Positions 5,760 to 11,145 of a stretch of 11,145 nucleotides of DNA are shown here, piece by piece. Origin of the DNA: Nitriliruptoraceae bacterium (GTDB taxonomy: Bacteria; Actinomycetota; Nitriliruptoria; Nitriliruptorales; Nitriliruptoraceae); NCBI GenBank assembly GCA_007118045.1, contig SKTG01000428.1:1-11145 (forward strand), read 5' to 3'. A model generated the notes under the pieces. The model searched no databases. It worked only from the letters and a program-made list of their open reading frames with translations, and was not told the DNA's origin. Position 1 is the first letter of the stretch. Each line of letters opens with the position of its first letter. A program made the position numbers and the translations under genes.

Positions 5760-6800
5760 TCACGCGCCCGGAACGGTACCGGCCGAGGGTGCGCTCCCAG
5801 GGGTCGGCGGGTCCTCCGGGGTGTCCCCGCGTGTGTCGGCGTGGCCGCGCCGCCGTAGCCCCGCCCGGATCCCGAGCGCCAGCAGGGCGAGCGGGAGGGC
5901 CACGGTCGCGGCCAGGGGCAGCCCGGTCAGCACCGCCCGGATCGCCAGGTCGGACAACGTGGCGAGGGCCCGGCTCGTGGTGGCCAGGGCCGCTCGGGCC
6001 GTGTCCCCGGGGGCCCAGCCGGGGTCACCGACCGGGGTGGCGGCGATCGTGGGGCGCAGCGTGACGTCGACCCGGGCGTAGGCGACCCGGTCCTCGAGCA
6101 TGGTCAGCCGTGCCTCGGCCCGGTCGATGTCGGCCCGCACCTCGTTGACCCGATCGAAGACCGGCAACAGGTCGTCGGGGTCGGCGGTGTGCTCGCGGAC
6201 GTCCGCCAGCAGCTCGCGGAGCTGCTCCTCGTAGGCGAGCAGGTTGGTCAGCTCGGCGCCGAGGTCGGTGATCTCGGCGGTGACGTCGGTCTCGTCCAGC
6301 CGGCGGACGGGCACGGCGTCGCCGAGCGCGTCCAGCAGCTCGACCGTCTCGTCGAGCGCCTCGCTCGGCACGTGCAGGCTGATCCGGCCCCGGACCACAC
6401 CCTCCTCGTCACGCTCCAGGTCCGTCTGGGCGACCGCACCGCCGGCGTCCTCCGCGATCGCCACCACCTGCTCCGCGGCCGCCTCGGAGTCGCGCACCTC
6501 CAGCACGAGCTCCGCGCTCCGGATCACGTGGCGCTCGCGTCGGGCGGCCGGGACGGCCAGGTCCGGGTCGGCGTCCTCGGCGGCTTCCGCGTCGGCGGCG
6601 TCGTCGGCGTCGGCGGCTTCCTCGGCCACGTCGGGCTCGACGCCGCGATCCGCGGTGACGCCCTCCGACGAGGTCCGCGCCGCCCCGTCGTCGCCGGGGC
6701 TGGAGCAACCGACGAGGGCGAGCGCCACGATGGCGAGCGTCGCGGCGATGCGGTGGCGCCGGCCGTGGTGCGATCGGCGGTGCGGTGACGGGTGGCGCAT
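5760..6800 (-). CDS. DUF4349-domain lipoprotein with C-terminal membrane anchor
   Basis: The 346-residue product has an N-terminal Arg/His-rich region, a hydrophobic core and the lipobox LVGC (C32), so it should be a signal-peptidase-II-processed lipoprotein. A low-complexity acidic linker of Ala, Asp and Glu (about 55-80) precedes the DUF4349 domain (about 90-315): RSAELVLEVRD, GGAVAQTDLERD and GRISLHVPSEALDETVELLDALG are typical segments. Next come a coiled-coil stretch (about 190-238, ending in RAEARLTMLEDRVAYARVDVTL) and a hydrophobic helix at about 288-312 followed by RRR. The tail is Pro/Gly-rich. DUF4349 proteins are envelope proteins of unknown function. The ATG start at 6800 has GAGG 6 bases upstream. 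It is the first gene of the minus-strand set leading into the penicillin-binding protein, which hints at an envelope role (inference). Confidence 0.85.
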   Translation of the reverse strand: MRHPSPHRRSHHGRRHRIAATLAIVALALVGCSSPGDDGAARTSSEGVTADRGVEPDVAEEAADADDAADAEAAEDADPDLAVPAARRERHVIRSAELVLEVRDSEAAAEQVVAIAEDAGGAVAQTDLERDEEGVVRGRISLHVPSEALDETVELLDALGDAVPVRRLDETDVTAEITDLGAELTNLLAYEEQLRELLADVREHTADPDDLLPVFDRVNEVRADIDRAEARLTMLEDRVAYARVDVTLRPTIAATPVGDPGWAPGDTARAALATTSRALATLSDLAIRAVLTGLPLAATVALPLALLALGIRAGLRRRGHADTRGDTPEDPPTPGSAPSAGTVPGA

Positions 6801-7096
6801 CGGTGACCTCGTGGCTCGTGTGCGGGTACGACGCCGGGATCGAGCCGGGGGTTGCGAACGGCCGGAACCCGGACCGGGTCCGGCGGTCCGCGGGCGTCGA
6901 CGTGCGCCGGTCGAGCCGCGGGGTCTGCGGGGCGCACGTGGCAGCCGGCGGCGGCTGCTGCCCGCGCCGTGGTCGGCGCGGATGGCCGGTGGTCCGGCCG
7001 ACCGGGCCGTGGCACCGGCCCTCGCGCCGTGCGCCGTCTACCCTGGGGCGGTCCCCGGGTTCCCCGGTTCAGCACCGCGCGACGAGAGCTCCACTG
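6801..7096. other. Divergent intergenic region between the DUF4349 gene and kgd
   Basis: These 296 bases separate two genes transcribed away from each other and must hold promoters for both. Reading frames through it give only Arg/Gly/Pro-rich low-complexity sequence without a ribosome binding site. A candidate -10 for kgd is listed separately. On the minus strand I find no TANNNT hexamer in the first 160 bases before the DUF4349 start. Overlapping short dyads occur at 6867-6882 (ACCCGGACCGGGT and CGGACCGGGTCCG), which could be an operator but could equally arise by chance in DNA this GC-rich. Confidence 0.6.
7039..7044 (+). promoter_or_regulatory. Candidate -10 hexamer (TACCCT) for kgd
   Basis: TACCCT followed by GGGG fits the actinobacterial TANNNT form and is the only such hexamer close to the gene. 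It would place the transcript start near 7051 and give a leader of about 46 bases containing the GAGAG site at 7084-7088. No convincing -35 lies at 16-18 bases. Confidence 0.35.
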
Positions 7097-10000
7097 ATGG
7101 CCGAACGCTCGAGGAAAGCCCACAGCTCGCAGTCCGAGCTCAACGCGTGGCTCGTCGAGGAGATGTACGAGCAGTACCGCGACGACCCGTCGACGTTGTC
7201 GAAGGGCTGGCAGGATTTCTTCGCCGACTACCGGCCGCAGGAGGCCTCGCCCAGCTCGAGCGGCAACGGCAAGGCCAAGAGCGAGACGAAGCGGGAGCCG
7301 ACCTCCGAGCGGTCGTCGGTGCCGAAGGCCATCGCCTCCGTCCCCGAGGGCGAGGAGGCTTCCCGCATCCGCGGGGTCGGTGCCCGCATCGTCGAGAACA
7401 TGGAGACCTCGCTCGGCGTGCCGACGGCCACCTCGGTGCGTGACGTGCCGGCCAAGCTGCTCGAGGTCAACCGCAAGATCATCAACAACTACCTGCGGCG
7501 CACCCGTGGCGGCAAGGTCTCGTTCACGCACCTGATCGCGTTCGCGATGGTGCGGGCGCTCGAGGACGTCCCCGCGATGCGGACGACCTACACGGAGACC
7601 CCGGAGGGCAAGCCCGCCACCCTGCGTCGGGACGAGGTCGGCCTCGGACTGGCCGTCGACGTCGAGAACGACGACGGTTCCCGCACGCTGTTGGTCCCCG
7701 TGATCAAGGACGCGACGCGCCTCGGGTTCGACGAGTTCCTGCGCTCCTACGAGGAGGTCATCCGCAAGATCCGGACCGGCAAGCTCGACCCGGCCATGTT
7801 CTCGGGTGGCGTCATCACCATCACGAACCCGGGTGGGATCGGCACCGTCCACTCCATCCCGCGCCTGATGGCCGGACAGGCCGCGATCCTCGGCGTCGGC
7901 ACGATCGATCACCCGGCCGAGTACCAGGCCGCCGACCCGCGCACCCTGGCCAAGCTCGGGGTCAGCAAGGTCATCACCCTGACATCGACCTACGACCACC
8001 GGGTGATCCAGGGTGCGGAGTCCGGGCTGTACCTCAAGCGGGTCCACGCGTTGCTGCTCGGCGAGGACGGCTTCTACGACGAGGTGTTCCGCTCGCTCGG
8101 GCTGCCGTACGAGCCGGCGCGGTGGCGCACGGACCAGGCCGCCCTGGACAGCGAGACCGATCTGCTGACCAAGCAGATGAAGGTCGATCAGCTGGCCAAC
8201 ATGTACCGGGTCCGAGGCCACCTCATCGCGGACCTCGACCCGCTGCGCCAGCGCTCGCCCTCCATGCACCCGGAGCTCGACCCGACCCACTACGGCCTGT
8301 CGATCTGGGACAACGACCGCGAGTTCCTCACCGACGTCGGTGGCCAGACCCGCACGATGAAGCTGGGCGACCTCCTCGGGGTGTTGCGTGACGCCTACTG
8401 CCGCACGATCGGCATCGAGTACGGGCACGTGCTCGACCCCGAGGAGAAGCACTGGATCCGCAGCCGGGTCGAGGGCGCGGACCCGGAGATCGCGGCCGAG
8501 GACCAGGCATGGATCCTCGACCGGCTCAACGCCGCGGAGGCCTTCGAGTCCTTCCTGCACACCAAGTACGTGGGCCAGAAGCGGTTCGGCATCGAGGGCG
8601 CGGAGAGCCTCATCCCCCTGCTCGACATGATCTGCGAGGAGGCCGCCGGCACCGAGGTGACCGACATCGTCATGGGCATGGCGCACCGGGGACGGCTCAA
8701 CGTGCTCGCCAACGTCCTCGGCAAGTCACACCGGCAGATCTTCGGCGAGTTCGAGGGCCACATCGATCCGGAGACGGTGCAGGGCTCGGGCGACGTGAAG
8801 TACCACCTCGGTACGCACGGCCGCTACGACGCCCGCTCGGGGGAGAGCGTCGACCTGTACCTGCCTCCGAACCCCTCCCACCTCGAAGCCGTCAACCCCG
8901 TCGTCGAGGGCATCGCCCGGGCGATCCAGGACCGGCACGACGGTGGCAGCGACGAGCAGGTCTACCCCGCGCTGCCGCTGTTGATGCACGGGGACGCGGC
9001 GTTCGCCGGGCAGGGCGTGGTCGCGGAGACGTTGAACCTCTCGCAGCTACGCGGCTACCGCACCGGCGGCACGATCCACGTGGTCATCAACAACCAGGTG
9101 GGTTTCACGACCTCCCCGGAGGCGTCGCGCTCGTCGTTCTACGCCACCGACGTCGCCAAGACCGTCCAGGCCCCGATCCTGCACGTCAACGGTGACGACC
9201 CGGAAGCAGTGATCCGTGTCGCCCGGCTCGCCTTCGATTACCGGGCCACCTTCCACCGTGACATCGTCATCGACCTGATCTGCTACCGCAGGCACGGGCA
9301 CAACGAGGCGGACGACCCGTCGTTCACACAGCCCCAGATGTACGAGATCATCGACTCGAACCGCTCGGTCCGCAAGCTCTACACGGAGCGGCTGGTGCGT
9401 CGCGGTGACATCTCGATCGAGGAGGCAGAGAGCTACCTCGAGGACTTCGAGTCACGCCTCCAGGAGGCGTTCGAGGAGACCAAGCAGGCCGCGCCGCCGG
9501 AGCCCCCCAAGGCGATCAAGCCCCAGGAACGCGGCGTCCTGCCGCACGTGGACACCGGTGTCGAGAAGTCGGCGCTCGACCACATCGCCTCGGTGCAGTT
9601 CGGGGTGACCGAAGGCTTCACGCGGCACCCGAAGCTGGACCGCATCTTCAAGAAGGCGCAGGAACGCTACGACGCCGGCACGATCGACTGGGCGCTCGGT
9701 GAATCGTTGGCGTTCGGCTCGCTGCTGCTCGAGGGCGTCGACGTGCGGCTCGCCGGCCAGGACTCGCGCCGCGGCACCTTCTCGCAACGCCACGCCGTCC
9801 AGGTCGACTTCGCCACCGGTACCGAGCACCTCCCGCTCTCCACGCTCTCGGAGGACCAGGGCCGCTGGTTCATCTACGACTCGCTGTTGAGCGAGTTCGC
9901 GGCGGTCGGCTTCGAGTACGGCTACTCGGTCGAGGCCAAGGACACGTTGGTCTGCTGGGAGGCCCAGTTCGGCGACTTCGTCAACGGTGCGCAGGTCGTG

Positions 10001-10741
10001 ATCGACCAGTTCATCGTCGCGGCCGAGGACAAGTGGGGCGAGACCTCCGGGCTGGTGCTGCTGCTACCGCACGGCTTCGAGGGACAGGGCCCGGAACACA
10101 GCTCCGGGCGGATCGAGCGCTTCCTGACCCTCTGCGCCGAGGACAACATCCAGGTGGTCAACGCGACGACCGCGGCGCAGTACTTCCACGTCCTGCGGCG
10201 CCAGATGCACCGCGAGGTCCGCAAGCCCTTGGTGATCTTCACGCCGAAGTCGTTGCTGCGCTCGCCCAACGCGTTCTCGGACGTCTCGGAGCTGACGTCC
10301 GGGTCGTTCCAGGAGGTGGTGGACGACCCCCGCTACGTCGACGGGGAGCGGCCACGCGACGAGGTGACCACGGTCATCCTCGGCTCGGGCAAGGTCGCCT
10401 ACGACGTCCGGGCTGAACGCGACGAACGCGAGCTGCCGGCCGCCATGGTCCGCGTCGAGCAGCTGTACCCGTTCCCGGAACGGGGCATCGCGGACGTGCT
10501 GCAGGCCTACCCGAACGCCTCCGACGTCTGCTGGGTCCAGGAGGAGCCGCAGAACATGGGCGCCTGGGGCTTCGTGGACGGGCGGTTGTGGAACCTGCTG
10601 GACGACCTCGACGACGGGCGCAAGCTGCGTCAGGCCTCCCGGGTGCCCTCGGCCTCCCCCGCCGCCGGGCAGTACGTGGTCCACGAGCAGGAGCTCGAGC
10701 AGCTGCTCGAGGAGGCGCTCGGTCAGGTCGGGTCCGGCTGA
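7097..10741 (+). CDS. kgd: Multifunctional 2-oxoglutarate dehydrogenase/decarboxylase, E2-like domain fused to E1 (Kgd/SucA)
   Basis: This 1214-residue enzyme oxidatively decarboxylates 2-oxoglutarate in the TCA cycle, using thiamine diphosphate. Domains in order: a short E1 N-terminal segment (about 10-46, LNAWLVEEMYEQYRDDPSTL); a Ser/Lys/Glu-rich linker; a succinyltransferase-like E2 catalytic domain (about 90-335) starting at RIRGVGARIVENM and ending near the catalytic TYDHRVIQGAESG motif (H301); and the E1 part (about 354-1214). The E1 part shows MAHRGRLNVLANVLGK (H530), NPSHLEAVNPV (H595), the thiamine-diphosphate segment GDAAFAGQGVVAETLN (from 632) with INNQVGFTT, and EAQFGDFVNGAQVVIDQ. 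There is no lipoyl domain, as is normal for the actinobacterial fusion, so lipoate must be supplied by a separate E2 protein. ATG at 7097 is chosen because it starts the conserved N-terminus and has GAGAG 8 bases upstream; in-frame sequence further upstream is low complexity. In mycobacteria this enzyme is inhibited by the FHA protein GarA, which is not in this window. Confidence 0.97.
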   Translation: MAERSRKAHSSQSELNAWLVEEMYEQYRDDPSTLSKGWQDFFADYRPQEASPSSSGNGKAKSETKREPTSERSSVPKAIASVPEGEEASRIRGVGARIVENMETSLGVPTATSVRDVPAKLLEVNRKIINNYLRRTRGGKVSFTHLIAFAMVRALEDVPAMRTTYTETPEGKPATLRRDEVGLGLAVDVENDDGSRTLLVPVIKDATRLGFDEFLRSYEEVIRKIRTGKLDPAMFSGGVITITNPGGIGTVHSIPRLMAGQAAILGVGTIDHPAEYQAADPRTLAKLGVSKVITLTSTYDHRVIQGAESGLYLKRVHALLLGEDGFYDEVFRSLGLPYEPARWRTDQAALDSETDLLTKQMKVDQLANMYRVRGHLIADLDPLRQRSPSMHPELDPTHYGLSIWDNDREFLTDVGGQTRTMKLGDLLGVLRDAYCRTIGIEYGHVLDPEEKHWIRSRVEGADPEIAAEDQAWILDRLNAAEAFESFLHTKYVGQKRFGIEGAESLIPLLDMICEEAAGTEVTDIVMGMAHRGRLNVLANVLGKSHRQIFGEFEGHIDPETVQGSGDVKYHLGTHGRYDARSGESVDLYLPPNPSHLEAVNPVVEGIARAIQDRHDGGSDEQVYPALPLLMHGDAAFAGQGVVAETLNLSQLRGYRTGGTIHVVINNQVGFTTSPEASRSSFYATDVAKTVQAPILHVNGDDPEAVIRVARLAFDYRATFHRDIVIDLICYRRHGHNEADDPSFTQPQMYEIIDSNRSVRKLYTERLVRRGDISIEEAESYLEDFESRLQEAFEETKQAAPPEPPKAIKPQERGVLPHVDTGVEKSALDHIASVQFGVTEGFTRHPKLDRIFKKAQERYDAGTIDWALGESLAFGSLLLEGVDVRLAGQDSRRGTFSQRHAVQVDFATGTEHLPLSTLSEDQGRWFIYDSLLSEFAAVGFEYGYSVEAKDTLVCWEAQFGDFVNGAQVVIDQFIVAAEDKWGETSGLVLLLPHGFEGQGPEHSSGRIERFLTLCAEDNIQVVNATTAAQYFHVLRRQMHREVRKPLVIFTPKSLLRSPNAFSDVSELTSGSFQEVVDDPRYVDGERPRDEVTTVILGSGKVAYDVRAERDERELPAAMVRVEQLYPFPERGIADVLQAYPNASDVCWVQEEPQNMGAWGFVDGRLWNLLDDLDDGRKLRQASRVPSASPAAGQYVVHEQELEQLLEEALGQVGSG

Positions 10742-10766
10742 GCCGACGCGCGCCTCGCGCCGTCCC

Positions 10767-10787
10767 TTCCCACCGTCCCCGGTGGTT
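10767..10787. repeat. Hairpin-forming direct repeat, copy 1
   Basis: This 21-base unit is identical to the one at 10837-10857. Its core CCACCG-TCCC-CGGTGG (10770-10785) is a perfect 6-bp stem with a 4-base loop, flanked by TT on both sides. It begins 26 bases after the kgd stop, so it may serve as a factor-dependent or U-poor terminator, or as a protein-binding site. Confidence 0.8.
10770..10785 (+). terminator. Possible transcription terminator hairpin of kgd
   Basis: The perfect 6-bp GC-rich stem lies 29 bases past the kgd stop, the expected place for a terminator. Only two T residues follow, so it is not a classical intrinsic terminator; actinobacteria often lack long U-tracts. An exact second copy downstream argues for either a tandem terminator or another role. 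Confidence 0.35.
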
Positions 10788-10801
10788 GCGTGTGGTGGGT
10801 G

Positions 10802-10827
10802 GGGTCCTCGCGCGTGGCCACGGACCC
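10802..10827. repeat. Inverted repeat between the two hairpin repeats
   Basis: GGGTCC (10802-10807) and GGACCC (10822-10827) are perfect complements separated by 14 bases that include the palindrome TGGCCA. Together with the flanking copies it makes a three-stem array. Confidence 0.5.
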
Positions 10828-10836
10828 GGAGGTCGG

Positions 10837-10857
10837 TTCCCACCGTCCCCGGTGGTT
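10837..10857. repeat. Hairpin-forming direct repeat, copy 2
   Basis: This is an exact 21-base copy of 10767-10787, offset by 70 bases. Its stem-loop is CCACCG-TCCC-CGGTGG at 10840-10855. The bases immediately outside the two copies differ, so the identity is limited to the unit. Confidence 0.8.
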
Positions 10858-10993
10858 CCTCGCGGGCCCGGTCCACCGCGGGCGTTGTCCGGGTCCCGGT
10901 CCGGCGGCCGTGTACGCGGAACCGGCTGCGTCCCCGGCCGGCGCTCGCCCGCGGCAGGCCGTCGACGCGTTCGTCCACAGCACGCGGGCCCCC

Positions 10994-10999
10994 GATACT
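10994..10999 (+). promoter_or_regulatory. Candidate -10 hexamer (GATACT) inside a small dyad, before the partial gene at 11035
   Basis: GATACT sits in the only A/T-rich island of a very GC-rich spacer, 35 bases before the ATG at 11035. It is also the left part of a perfect dyad, CCCGAT-ACTAAAG-ATCGGG (10991-11009), so the site could be a promoter covered by an operator, or simply a hairpin. No good -35 is visible. Confidence 0.35.
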
Positions 11000-11034
11000 A
11001 AAGATCGGGCGGCATCGCCGGCAACCTCGCGACC

Positions 11035-11145
11035 ATGTTGCCGCCGGAGCTGTTGCAGGTGAGCGACGAGCAGCTCGGGGTCGTGGCCCGGTGGCAGCTC
11101 GTCGGCGACCGCTCACGCTGTCAGCTCTCGCGCGGCGAGGTGGAC
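11035..11145 (+). CDS. N-terminal 37 codons of an unidentified gene, possibly an AbiEi/DUF559-type protein (3' truncated by window edge)
   Basis: ATG at 11035 opens a frame that stays open to the last base of the window. It reads MLPPELLQVSDEQLGVV, then ARWQLVGDRSRCQLSRGEVD. The pattern of a short leader, a sequence like x-x-V-A-R-W-Q-L, a Ser/Arg-rich turn and then R-G-E-V resembles the N-terminal winged-helix domain of actinobacterial AbiEi_4/DUF559 proteins (VLxRxQLxxLGxSRxxIxxRVxxGRW), which are numerous in such genomes. The match rests on spacing and a few residues only. No clear ribosome binding site precedes the ATG, so the mRNA may have a weak or structured leader, or the true start may differ. 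What lies beyond the edge would settle it. Confidence 0.45.
   Translation, partial: MLPPELLQVSDEQLGVVARWQLVGDRSRCQLSRGEVD

Noticed and set aside
3458..6064. An 868-codon open frame on the plus strand opposite the penicillin-binding protein
   Set aside because: It mirrors the PBP codon structure in very GC-rich DNA. Its translation is repetitive Arg/Gly/Val/Leu/Glu-rich sequence with no recognisable domain, while the minus strand has three intact active-site motifs.
6785..7096. In-frame upstream extension of kgd from ATG 6785
   Set aside because: It would add about 104 Arg/Gly/Pro-rich residues not seen in Kgd proteins and would use up the divergent promoter region; the conserved N-terminus begins at 7097.
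6524..8686. A 720-codon open frame on the minus strand across the kgd 5' half
   Set aside because: It is antisense to an unmistakable Kgd coding region and overlaps the DUF4349 gene in another frame. The translation is Arg/Asp/His/Val-rich and domainless, a typical high-GC shadow.
7097..10741. E2-E1 fusion of the 2-oxoglutarate dehydrogenase as a novel gene fusion
   Set aside because: The same fusion without a lipoyl domain is the established actinobacterial Kgd architecture, so it is not new.
10780..10806. G-rich run after the first hairpin as a possible G-quadruplex
   Set aside because: Only two tracts reach three or more G, so at best a weak two-layer structure is possible, and such runs are frequent in DNA this rich in G.
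10971..10979. TCGTCCACA, one mismatch from the actinobacterial DnaA box TTGTCCACA
   Set aside because: It is a single isolated imperfect box with no cluster and no origin genes nearby, so it is expected by chance.
10064..11116. A 350-codon minus-strand frame over the kgd 3' end and the downstream spacer
   Set aside because: Most of it is antisense to the conserved Kgd C-terminus and the rest crosses the hairpin repeats. It has no domain and an Arg/Pro-rich N-terminus.
1..11145. CRISPR arrays, insertion sequences, tRNA or rRNA genes
   Set aside because: I saw no spaced repeat array, transposase motif, terminal inverted repeat pair or tRNA-like sequence on either strand.

Overview
The window looks like chromosomal DNA of a high-GC actinobacterium. 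Coding regions are strongly G/C-ending at third codon positions, genes are tightly packed with GTG as well as ATG starts, and there is a one-piece actinobacterial-type Kgd (2-oxoglutarate dehydrogenase E1 fused behind a succinyltransferase-like domain). A deep-branching class such as Nitriliruptoria or Acidimicrobiia is possible, but nothing here fixes the taxon.

Layout. (1) Positions 1-1421, plus strand: the last codons of a probable FKBP-type peptidyl-prolyl isomerase ending in a DPx tandem repeat, then a nitrobindin-like heme-binding beta-barrel protein, then a TauE/SafE-type anion exporter. Spacing is so tight that these three are probably one operon. (2) 1497-3066, plus strand: a CoA-disulfide-reductase-like FAD oxidoreductase, then a 53-residue DUF3309-like membrane peptide that is easily missed. 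(3) 3073-6800, minus strand, probably one transcript read from right to left: a DUF4349 lipoprotein, a penicillin-binding protein with a MecA-type NTF2-like N-terminal domain, and a small HhH-GPD DNA-repair protein. This run converges on the previous block with 6 bases between stop codons. (4) 6801-7096: a divergent intergenic region with a candidate promoter for kgd. (5) 7097-10741, plus strand: kgd, a TCA-cycle enzyme. (6) 10742-11034: a non-coding spacer with two identical hairpin-forming repeats flanking a third inverted repeat. (7) From 11035: the first 37 codons of a gene running off the window, possibly with an AbiEi/DUF559-type N-terminus.

Functional reading. The left block combines a predicted NO/peroxynitrite-handling heme protein, a sulfur-oxyanion exporter family member and a thiol-disulfide/persulfide reductase family member, which could form a reactive nitrogen/sulfur handling neighbourhood (inference only). 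The middle block is cell envelope (lipoprotein plus transpeptidase) with a repair gene attached. kgd is central metabolism.

I found no mobile element, CRISPR array, RNA gene or clearly new system. The least explained items are the hairpin repeat array after kgd, the possible CTG start of the TauE gene, the altered active site of the HhH-GPD protein, and the repeat tail on the FKBP fragment.
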